64,000 nucleotides of DNA from positions 1 to 64,000 of the forward strand of contig BDIU01000110.1 in the NCBI GenBank assembly GCA_002118135.1, in the 5' to 3' direction. Numbering within the stretch: position 1 is the first letter of the stretch; every line of letters starts with the position of its first letter. Origin of the DNA: Trebouxia sp. TZW2008. Lineage: Eukaryota; Chlorophyta; Trebouxiophyceae; Trebouxiales; Trebouxiaceae. The notes below the pieces were generated by a model. The model had not been told where the DNA came from and ran no database searches. It saw nothing but the letters and a program-made list of their open reading frames with translations. Shown piece after piece: positions 20,220 to 30,305 of the stretch. Position numbers and translations under genes: made by a program.

Positions 20220-23200
20220 ATGGCGTCACGGGTTGATGACAGGCTGCGGAAGCTCGCGGATGCTAGTTCAGAACCTATCTTGGCGGTGCATGTCGAGCCA
20301 ACTGAAGACATGGATGCTGAGAGAGCGCGGGCGTCATTCGACACCGAAGAGTTGGCTATTGAGCTGAATGGCAGCAGGGCTTTGCTTGAAAAGAAGTATG
20401 TGTCCAGACTCACTGGTTGGCTTCATGCACTGCATGGTGGGGGAAATACATATTGATATCGGGATGCGACATACTGCAGGGCAGAGCTGGCTCAGATTCT
20501 GGCTGAAAGCGAGTGGGGAGACAAGAGCAAGCGCTACTTCTTGAGCAGGGAAGAAGAGCATATTGGTGGCCTCAGAGCGGCCACAGCAATCTGGTGAGTA
20601 GCTGCATATGTCACACTACCGATGCATTATTGAACACTGCAGGCTGTAGAAGTCTTGATGTATACCATGCAGGGACATGGTCAGACAGAAGAAGATCAGT
20701 ATGGAGGAGGGCACACTGATGCGCACCTTACTGTTTATGCCGGGAGGCCTGGAGCTGCACATAGGGGTAAGCTTTACAACCACCTTCCCTGTCGGCGCTG
20801 CTATTCAGTAGCATTGCATAGCTGACAGTCTGTAGCACATTTGTACACAGCACGCAATAATGCAGCTCAGGCTATCACTGCTGCTGCAATCCTGCTGCGT
20901 ATGTATGGTAAATCATTGCATGTGGCAATCCCTACAGCCAAACAATCCTGCTCAGCACTGTGTGCAAGGCTTATTTTGCACGTCACCTTGCTCAAGATCC
21001 AAGAACATGATCGGCTGTTGAGATGGCATCGAAACATGCACTTTGATTTCTTATGTCATCATGCTGTCCCTATCAAACCCACTTCTTCTGCTGCTCACCT
21101 GTGAGTCAATGTTGACCTTGCTGCAGATGTACTTATAGCCCTGCTATCACAAGGCTCTTCGCTTTTGGCCAAAAAGCATTCATCTAGGAGCTGACATGGA
21201 CACTGACGCAGATGTTCATCCCAGCCCTGATGCCACAAGGCTACACAGAACAGCAGGCCAAGTGGCTACTCATAACCCAGAAGCTTAATTCTCAACCATG
21301 CTTTGTCAGTCATAACGCTCTTTCTGCAAAACACATGATCCCCTGCGAATTGACATTGTCACTGCTGCAGATGTTCATTCCAGCCCTGATGTCACAAGGC
21401 TCACCAGAGCAGCAAGCCAAGTGGCTACCAATGGCTCAGAAGCTGGAGATCATCGGCACGTACGCTCAGACAGAGATTGGTCACGGCACCTTTGTGCGGG
21501 GTCTAGAGACCACTGCTACCTACGACCCAGAGACTGAGCACTTCATCATTCACTCACCCACCCTCACCAGCACCAAGTGGTGGCCTGGAGGTGAGGAAAT
21601 ATTTGCAATAACACTTGCATTGTCGTTTCAAAATCCAGCACTTGTGCTCATGGTTGCATTAGGGCTGGTCAAGACTTCAGGACCCGTCATTGTGATGGCA
21701 CAGCTGTTGACACAGCGCCAGGATCACAGCATGCATGTCACTCACGCATGAGGCCTGGGCAAGACATTTACTTGAATGATGCAGCGGCTCTTGTCGAATG
21801 ACTTTTGATATAGCATGTAGCCAGACATATGTAAACAGGCTCAGAGGGGCACACAGCCATGCAAGGGCATGGGCATCCGGCCATGAGTGTCAGATGCTTA
21901 CATGAGCCCATTTGTGTATATTGCCTCAGGCCAGGGCAAGACATCAACTCACGTCATTTTGATGGTACTCCTTTTCACCAAGGCTCAAGACAATGACATG
22001 CACGCCTTCATAATTTTCCTAGACATGCCAAGATGCGTAAAGCCTCCTTTTGCTTGCTTGAGGCCCGGGCAAGACATCAACCCACGTCATTCTATGGACA
22101 CGTGTCTTTACCAGGGCTCAATACTACGACATGCACGGTTTTGTTACTTGGAATGTCTTTCTTAGACATGTCAAATTGCGTAAAGCCTCCTTTGCTTGCT
22201 TCAGGCCTGGGCAAGACGTCAACCCGCGTCATTCTGATGGCACGCCAACTCGCCAGGGCTCAAGCCCACAACATGCACGCTTTCGTCATTTGGAATATCT
22301 TTCTTAGACATGCCAAATTGCATAAAGCACCTTTGCTTGCTTCAGGCCTAGGCAAGACGTCTACCCACGTCATTCTGATGGCACGCCTTTTCACTAAGGG
22401 CGTGGACTATGGCATGCATGCCTTCATCACCCCTATTCGCGACCTGGAGACCCACAAGCCTCTGCCAGGTGTCACAATCGGCGACATTGGCCCCAAGTTT
22501 GGCTACAATGGCGTGGACAATGGGTTCCTGCGCTTTGAATATGTCAAACTACGTGAGTAATCCTTGAGCCCACATGCTGCTTTTCTAGTGTGATTTCCTG
22601 CAGGTGACTTGCACTGCTGCAAGAATATGCAGCAATACTGACACAGGCATTTGGCAAAATATATTTCGACGTAAACTGCTTGAAGCAACATGACATCTTT
22701 TGCATTAGACCTTGAAGCAGTGCATGCTTGCTATGGACTGCCTACGGGCTTGCGCTGCATCTACTTAAATCAGGCGAGTAGTGAGCTTTTGCATGCACCT
22801 GGCCAGCAACATCGTTTTGGCTCTAGATTGTTGCACCATGACCAAGCTGGCCTGGCTAGACAAATATGGACAAATGTGCCACACACATATGGCACATGCG
22901 CTAGCAAGCTTGAGCATCATTATCATCAAGCTTGCTAGCGCACGTGCCATATTGTTGTTCAGCTGAGTCAGCTGATCTGATGTGGTGCTCTGCAGCAAGG
23001 GATCACATGATGATGCGGTATGCCAACATCTCCCCCGAGGGGAACTATACTCCACCTCCACCAGCTAATGCCAAGGCTGCCTATGCCACCATGGTGTACG
23101 TGCGTGCCACCATTGTAGAAGACGCTGGGTGGGTTCTGGCCAGAGCCACAACCATTGCGGTATGCAGCAACAGCATCTAGGCAAATCCTGTAGCATCACA

Positions 23201-26200
23201 GTGTCCCTTGTTTGTAATTATCTAGCATTATTGAGGTGAACTGCTTGCTGCCGCTGTTGCCATGAAAGTCAGCAGCAACAGCATAGCTTGCTCATGGGTC
23301 AACTTGATGCAGGTAGGCTGTGCATGAATGTGTGCTCTCTTTTGTAGTTGTGTAGTTGTACTGTAACAGAGTGCACACATGCATGCACAGCCTACCTGCA
23401 TCAAGTTGACAGCATGAGCAAGATACGCTGTTGCAAGGTTGTGCAGACTTTGGGCAGCTATCGTCAGCAGACCAGCACGACAAGCAAGTTTAGGAAAAGT
23501 CATCGGCCGCAATCTGCTGCATCATTGTTCTGACTACTTGAAATAACACAACTTGCAGTGTCGGGATGCTTCAGCCACAGAAGTGTGAGAGCAGTCCAGC
23601 ATATGAGCAGCTTTGGCAACATTCAACAAGTGTGACAGGGTATGCAGCTGCAGCAGTGCAGGCAGAAGGCAGCTCACCGTACTTGTGTCCAGCAAGCTAG
23701 CAATGTTGTATGCAGCAAGCAACTCATATCATTGGGTGTAGTGAATAAGCAAGCAGGCCAGCAACGCTGTAAGCAGACAGCAAGCTATACCTTCCCGTGC
23801 ACTGTGTAGGTCAGCAGGTAGCTGACATTTGCACGTGTGTTTAGCAGGCTAGCACCACAGTTGACTGCCATCATGACTGTTGGTGCAGTGAGTAAGCTAG
23901 CAAAGACATCATGCACTTTGCAGGTGCGGTACAACGCAGTGCGGCGGCAGACGGCAGCCAAAGCTGGGGAGAAGGAGCTGCAGGTGTTGGACTATCAAAA
24001 CACTAATGCCGAGCTCATGCCCCTTGTGGCCGCTGCATATGCCCTCATCTTCATGGTAAGCCATGCACTGCAGTCTGTTGACTGTGATAGCTGAGTTCCC
24101 AGTCCCTTTCTGGTGAAGGGCGGACAAGCTGTGGTTTGGACACATTCTCGACTTTGCTGAGGAACAAGGAACAAGCTGTCTGGTGCACGCAGCTTGTTTG
24201 ACATGTCCCTGTGGGCAATCAGAAGAAGAACTGTATCAGCAGGGCTTGAGCATTGCAACATGGAAAGCTATCGGCATTTTCCCTGCATTGTCAGGTATTG
24301 CTGAGGCAATATCTGCTGCATCACCCCAATCATTTAACTCCTGCAAGCATGCTGCTGGGTGGACAAGTCACGTGGATTGAAGCACTGCAGTCACATTGAC
24401 TTTGTCTCTTCACAGCACACTCTATGCTTCATCTATGCTTCATCAGAGTATCTTTTGCTTGAGGACTTGTTGCTGAGGTTGGGTTTGTGCCACAGGGCAA
24501 GTCTGGCATGGGCATGTACAGCCAATTTGAGAAGGATAGGGACCAAGGCAACTTTGACCTGCTGCCTGAGCTGCATGCCATTCTCTCGGGGATGAAGGTA
24601 AATTCTATGCTTTCCCTCTATATCCAATTGTATCATCAGATCCTGTCGAAACATGCAAGTGGCTCCATATGCAAGTGTCTTTGTGCATGTACATGGTTGT
24701 TAAGACCATGATCTGTGTTCACACCACATCTGCTCAAAACCTGTCTGCTAGGTGGAGTGTGCTGCAATACTGTTCCGCTCTTGCACGTTTCGGGTGTCTG
24801 ACTCCTTGTTCCTACCTGTGAAGGCACAGCATACCAGCTGATTATTTTAGTTCGCAGCTGCAATGTCTTCAATTTTGCCTGCTTCAAGCTCACCTGTCAG
24901 CTGCATGTACAAAAGTCTGTCAGATCAAGACACAGAGACTGCTACTTCAATTGTATGCAACAAAAATATGAGGCACCGCAACAAGGCTATTTTGGCTGCT
25001 ACAGGCGCTGAGCACGTGGATCACTTGTGACGGCATTGAAGCCTGCAGACGGGGGTGTGGGGGCCATGGCTACAGCCTGCTGTCAGGGCTACCCACCCTG
25101 TATGCCTCATACGTGCAGAACGCCACCTGGGAGGGCGACAACAATGTCTTGTGCCTTCAGGTGAATCATCAATGCTCTGGCCCCAGCACTTTTCACACCA
25201 GATCTCAACATCTATCAATGTAAGAGAAGCTTCAATGTTCTGAGACTGGAATCGCTGTCACTCCCCTGACAAAATTGAAGCTTGAAGAGTACATGTGGTT
25301 TCAGGTCACTCCTGCAGTTAGATCTCGTGTGTAAAAAGCTATGGGTGCTCCGATCTCCTGTTGTTCCTGGTGTATGTGTTTGGCTTAGCGCTGGTGTTCA
25401 CGTTTACACTCTGCTGCAGCCCTAGCGCTACAGTTTGTCATTTAATGGTAGAACTGACCATTTTGCTGCATAGGTCAGCGTGCTGCTAGGCCGTTTGGAC
25501 ATCATGGCTTGCACCAACAGCAGCTGCTCCTAATCAGGTTTGAGGGTAGGCAATTTGTAAAGCTGTCATCTACAGTCAATGCCATACTCCAATGCTCATT
25601 GGTCAAGATGTTGACACTGTGTGACGAACCCACAGACAAGCAAAGATACTTGTCTGTGGATTTTCAGCACAGTGTCAAGTCGTGACCTGGGCCTTGGCTG
25701 TACAATGGCCGATTGACTGGGGAATCTACCTACAGACAAGCGTAGACACTTGTCTGTACAAGCGTAGACACTTGTCTGTGGGTTTTCTGCACAGTGCCAA
25801 GTCTTGACCTGGATTTTTGATTCATCATCACAGCCCCTGTGAGACTGTGTTGTACATGCTAGCTGCATCAGGATGCTATGCCCGTGTACAACATTGCTCA
25901 AACGGCAGGCAGCATACATACATTACACTAGCAGCATTTGAGCCCAGGAGTCATGTACTTTCAGCATTTCAGACAATAGAAGCTGCACGCAGAATGCAAG
26001 GTATTAGCGAGCAACATGTAGTCACGCCGGCAGCATGTTGGGCCATGTGTCATGCATGAGGCATACACTGTCAGCACATCAGCTTGTGATGCTGCATGCA
26101 GAGTGCAAGGTACCTGCTGAAGAACCTGCTTGGGGCACAATCTGGCAGGGCCCCTCAGGGCAGCGCATCCTATTTAGGCAACGCCAAGCAGGAGATGAAG

Positions 26201-28561
26201 AGTCGGTGTGAGGTCAGCAAAGCCAAGCAATGGCGGGATCCCAGCGTGCAATTGGCTGCCCTCAGGTATGCATGGGAAAATGTAGCTCATTGCCACATTC
26301 AAGACTGTTCACAGCACCCAAGATATGTAGGAGCAACGGTTGTTTCTTTCAGTCACATTGTGTGCATCCTTTTTTTCTCGCATTTAGGTCAAAGCTTGTA
26401 GCAAAGCTGTATGTTGGCCTGTCATATGCATGCAAGCGGACAACACTGTGCCCCGGTGGTTCTGTAAACAAAGTGCTGTCGTTCCTGGCGAGTTATATCC
26501 TAATTGCAATTTCCTGTTTGCACCCAACTGCAAATGTTGTGCGGACATGCAGGCATTCTGCGAACAAGCTGTGCTCAGTTGCATTCCAGCCTCCGAAGGC
26601 ATGTGGGGTGACTTGCAGTTTGAGGGGGCATGCAGCCTCGTTGCTGCTGACTCCGTGGCCCTGACTGCATTGAGCAAACCTGTTTCATTGGCATGCAGGC
26701 ACAGGGCGACTAAGCTGTGCATAGAGGCAGACCAGAGCCTGGGGAAGGCCTGTGGGAGAGCTTCAGTTTGAGGGGGCATGCAGGCTATATGCTGCCGACT
26801 CTGGGACCTTGACCGCACTGAGTGAACTTGTCTCATGAATATGCAGGCATAGGAAGACCAGGCTGTGCATAGAGGCAGCCCAGCCTTTGAACGCATGTGG
26901 GGGTGACTTGCAGTTTGAGGGGGCATGCAGGCACTTTGCCGCTGACTCTGTGGCCATCACTGCAATGAGTGAAGCTGTTTCATGGGCATGTAGGCAAAGG
27001 GCGACAAGGCTGTGCATATAGGCAGCGCAAAGCTGAATGAAGGCCTGTGGAGGTGATCAGCAGTTTGAGGGGCCTAGCTGGATCAGCTGTTGCTTGCTGC
27101 TGACCATTGGTTGTTCCTAGCAAAAATCGCAACTGTTGTATGGCTATGCAGGCATAGAGCAACTAGGCTGTGCATAGAGGCAGCGCAGAGCCTGATGAAG
27201 GCCTGTGGAGGTGATTTGCAGTTTGAGGGGCCCGGCTGGAACAGCTGCACTGTTGACATGATCCGTGTGGCCAAGGCACACAGCATGCTGGTGCTGCACC
27301 AAACCTTCACAGATGCTGTTGACAAGCTGCAACGAGCGGTAAGCCCTGCTCTGTGGCCTGTCACACGGTGCAGTGATGGTCGTGCTGTATCAGACCTGTG
27401 CAGATGCTATTGACAAGCTGCAGCAAATGGTGAGAGTTTGTGTTGTTTCTTTACTTTATGCATAATAAAGTACCAGGGTTAGCTCCTAAGGCATTTTGCC
27501 CTGTTCCGCCTCCTCAACTAATCTGCATTTCTGCAGAAAGTACAAGCAGACTGCCAGTGCTGATCACCTGTGACATCAGCAAGTTAGAACTTTCCTTGAA
27601 CACTGCACAGGAGCGATTCTGGACCATGAACCCTACAATGCTTGTTTTGCCTCAAGACTCTCAGGCTTGTGGCAGGCAGCTCATAATTGGGCTCAGTCAA
27701 GGTAGCTCAACCAGAGTTTGCACATGCAGGGGTCCATGTCATCTCAGACAGTAGCAGTACTGCAGCGGCTGCTGTCCCTGTTTGGTCTCACAGCTCTTCT
27801 CAAGGAGCTAGGAGACTTCCTTGAAGATGACTACGCCTCTCGCCAGCAGGCCAGCCTGATTAGGCAGCAGCAGTATGCCCTGCTCAGGGAACTGAGGCCA
27901 GATGCTGTAGCCCTGGTGGACAGCTTTGGCTTTGAAGACTACCTACTCAACAGCTCTTTGGGCAGGTCAGTGACAGCTGGCTGTTCATGCGTTCAAACTA
28001 CCTGCCAGTGCCCAGCACAGCCAAATGCTTCGGGGAGGGACTGTGATTTTCTTCAGCCATACACTGTGTGGTGTACCGCATCAAAATGCACCTAAGTTTC
28101 CAGATTTGGACAGTTCATGCCTGTGCTTCCAGACCTGCTCAAGCTAGTTTTCATATCTGATTGCAGGTAGCTCCTTGCTCTATTGATGCTGAGTCATCGC
28201 AACAGGCATCCTTCGCTGCTGAATCATGGGCAATCATAGATTGTGCACCATTGATCTGTGGGAGACAATGCTGTATGCACAAGGCGGAGTCCAGTTGAGT
28301 GCAGCTGCAGCATTATTGGCTTGCACAAGTAGTGCTCGGCACAGAAGCACGCATGATATGCTGGATTCTCCATGCTGTTCATTGATGTGTGCTGATGGCT
28401 GTTTGTGGGCTTGCAGGAAGGATGGCGATGTGTACCGCAGCTTGCTGGAGGTAGCACAGCGCAGCCCCTTCAATGACACAGAAGAGGGTCCTGCCTGGAA
28501 ACCTGTTTTGGAAGCTCGCCTCAACCCCAAAGCAAGAGCAAATGCGAAGTCTAGGTTGTAG
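20220..28561 (+). CDS. ACX: Peroxisomal acyl-CoA oxidase
   Basis: Thirteen exons, all in phase: 20220-20395, 20480-20593, 20673-20766, 21371-21590, 22346-22552, 22996-23159, 23924-24055, 24496-24597, 25005-25160, 26102-26265, 27152-27338, 27730-27965, 28417-28561. The 698-residue product matches the family length. It catalyses the first, FAD- and O2-dependent step of peroxisomal beta-oxidation, making trans-2-enoyl-CoA and hydrogen peroxide. Family blocks: [20 protein letters not shown] (about residues 155-175), [40 protein letters not shown] with the WEGDN loop (about 415-450). The final three residues are SRL, a classical PTS1 peroxisome signal. Several introns carry ladders of exon-edge copies and hairpins. 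The intact exon models suggest a working gene. Confidence 0.93.
21127..21310 (+). repeat. Two 5'-edge copies of ACX exon 21371-21590
   Basis: cag then ATGTACTTATAGCCCTGCTA (about 21127) and gcag then ATGTTCATCCCAGCCCTGAT (about 21212) copy the exon start at 21371 (ATGTTCATTCCAGCCCTGAT). The second is nearly intact to AAGCT and then diverges. Confidence 0.85.
21660..22320 (+). repeat. Ladder of five 5'-edge copies of ACX exon 22346-22552
   Basis: GGCAAGAC..CGTCATT-like copies begin at about 21660, 21753, 21930, 22063 and 22205, then the real exon at 22346. The last three intervals are about 133-142 bp and carry a shared intron block (tttcttagacatg, then gcataaagc or gcgtaaagcctcc, then tgcttgcttcag). 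Later copies are more complete; the copy at 22205 reads [15 protein letters not shown] before diverging. A textbook stepwise tandem array across an acceptor. Confidence 0.93.
22887..22952. repeat. 27-bp inverted repeat in ACX intron
   Basis: Arms 22887-22913 and 22926-22952 are reverse complements except for one A/G difference, with a 12-base loop. The sequence includes gctagcaagcttga. Located between exons 22346-22552 and 22996-23159. Confidence 0.93.
23273..23437. repeat. Long (about 65-bp) inverted repeat in ACX intron
   Basis: The arm around 23298-23335 (aacttgatgcaggtaggctg, then tgcatgaatgtgtg) is matched in reverse complement at 23374-23410, and the pairing extends through gctcatg / catgagc to the outer gcaacagc / gctgttgc. 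Arms run roughly 23273-23339 and 23370-23437 with few mismatches around a loop of about 30 bases. Confidence 0.9.
25609..25805. repeat. Two related foldback units in ACX intron
   Basis: Unit 1 (25609-25677): nested arms gacactgtg / cacagtgtc and ccacagacaag / cttgtctgtgg. Unit 2 (about 25728-25803) has acagacaagcgtagacactt, gtctgt repeats and cacagtgccaag. Both are followed by a shared tail (gacctgg), so the hairpin itself has been duplicated, with an interval near 120 bp. Confidence 0.8.
26553..27140 (+). repeat. Ladder of four 5'-edge copies of ACX exon 27152-27338
   Basis: Copies start at about 26553, 26699, 26847 and 26994, with the real exon at 27152, spacing 146-158 bp. Each repeats an AG acceptor, gctgtgc, then gtttgagggg. 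The 26699 copy is close to the real start (cacagggcgactaagctgtg) and then frameshifts, missing a few bases near the GGTGAT triplets. Confidence 0.93.
27370..27432 (+). repeat. 3'-edge copy of ACX exon 27152-27338
   Basis: About 60 bases (gtgctgtatcagacctgtgc, then agatgctattgacaagctgc) copy the exon end and its donor (caaatg then gtgaga). Confidence 0.85.
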
Positions 28562-30305
28562 AGTCTGTGTACTTCTGTCACATCAGCACACATGGAAAAC
28601 GAGAGGGCTCTAAGAGGCTCATATCGAAGCTCAGCAGCAGTTAATGCACCATTGCAAGTTTGTAACAAAGCATCAAGCCGCTCGATCAGCTGCTCATGTG
28701 CGTGCATGAACAGAATCGAGTTTGATCAAATCCCAACAGTTCGGTCATGCTGGCTCAAGTACCACCTGCATTGCTGTGGGCTGTAGCAGTAGGGAGCATC
28801 TGGTTCCTCGTGCAAGTCAAAGCTCGTATGATATCTGCTGCAGCAGCAGGCGCCTGTCATGCAAAACGAATGCGTATCTGATGGGGCCCTGCAGTTTGCT
28901 GCTGATGCCACGGGTCAGCTTCATCACTCCATCATTGCATGAAAGCCATGGCCAGCATTTAGGCAAACAAATCGATTGAAAATGCTTGACAACTCCTTGC
29001 AAATGACGCTGTGCTTGCCAAAGGCATAGAGCTGAATTTGCACAGACTGGTGTGGGAAGCCACTGCTGGTCGTCGACATGTCCGAGACCTGCAGCACTGG
29101 CGATGTGCATAAATGCAATGACGGCTAGAGTGCCCTGTCAACAGCCGTCTGAACCGTCGTCATGCTTGGCATGTTTGAATTTTAGTTTGGGTGCAGTCGA
29201 GTCAGTGCATATAGGACAACAACATCCCCTTGCCAACGCTGCTCAGCTTTGAGTCCAGCACAGCAAGCGCATGCCCTTCAAGGAGCTTCTCCAGATCTGC
29301 AATTTACTCTGCTGTGCAGTGTCAAACAGCAGTGATGACATCGTTCAGAGCCTTGTCATGGCCACGAGCGTCGAGTTGCAATGGAGTTTGTACCATTATG
29401 GTGTGAGTCATGGCCCCGGGCGTTGAGTTGCAATGGAGTTTGTACCAATACGGTGTGAGTCATAGTCACCTGTCTACTGAATGTTCCTGCTGATTGCAGA
29501 AATGCTTGGTGCATCAGTTGAGTGCAAACACATCTGCACCTGCAGTTGCGCAGATGTCTGCTGATTTGTCTCCTGAAACGACACGCTTTCACAGGTTGCA
29601 AAGTGGATGTTACAAGTAGTGCTATTACACAGGTAGTCTTTCTGCTGGTGATCCAAGCTGAAATATGCTTATTCAGCAAAAACATGTACAACAAATAGTC
29701 AGCTATGGACACCACAAAGACTAGACTAGAAGGACTAGAAAAACAACACTATAGTGCACTCATCCACTTTTGCGAGAATGGATGAGTGTTGTTCTTCACA
29801 AGCTAAAAGCAAGCTTTGCATTCCTGCCCATAAGCACAAGCTTGCTCCTAGCTTGTGATTCATAGCTAGAGGGTTCAGCAAACTGCAGGGCTGCAAAATT
29901 GGTACCTAACCAAGCACTTGACAACTTCAGTAGCGATAGCGGTACTCTCACACTCTCAAAGTTTCACTTTATCACTTCACAGTTCACAGTTCCAACACTT
30001 TCATCTTGATTCAACTTCTCCTACCTCAGTTGCACAAGAGACATTAATGCACAACAAAAGCAAGGCTGCTCACAACCTATACATGCTTGATGATTAACGA
30101 GTTGTGCTGCTTTGCTCTGTGTTGTGCTCAAAACTGTATACATACAAGAGAGCTACCTATACACGCCTGATGATTCATGGGTTTGTGCCGCTCTGCTCTC
30201 AGTAGAGGGTGAACTGTATATGTACAGGAAGAAGTTTGTAGTCGCAGAGACTCAGGTCAGGTCAGGTCAGGTCAAATTTCTGTCTTGATCCTTCTTATCA
30301 GCCTG
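28562..30305. other. Intergenic gap after ACX
   Basis: No gene recognised. A TGTAA at about 28660 could serve ACX polyadenylation. A minus-strand open stretch (28234-28707) overlaps the ACX 3' exon antisense and has no family. A hairpin with arms cactcatcca / tggatgagtg lies near 29757-29788. At 30252-30275 there is a short aggtc tandem. Confidence 0.35.
29355..29465 (+). repeat. 52-bp tandem repeat, two copies
   Basis: gtcatggcc..gagttgcaatggagtttg, then taccaNtaNggtgtga repeats at 29355 and 29407 with a few substitutions. Confidence 0.9.

Noticed and set aside
26384..26926. 180-codon minus-strand ORF with internally repeated [14 protein letters not shown] blocks
   Set aside because: It is the antisense shadow of the ACX exon-edge ladder; its repeats are those of the duplicated DNA.
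21660..27140. Regular repeats with constant spacing resembling a CRISPR-like array
   Set aside because: Repeats are decayed exon edges in introns of a eukaryotic gene, not short identical repeats with unique spacers.
28234..28707. 157-codon minus-strand ORF antisense to the ACX 3' end
   Set aside because: No recognisable domain, and overlap with conserved ACX coding sequence explains its openness.
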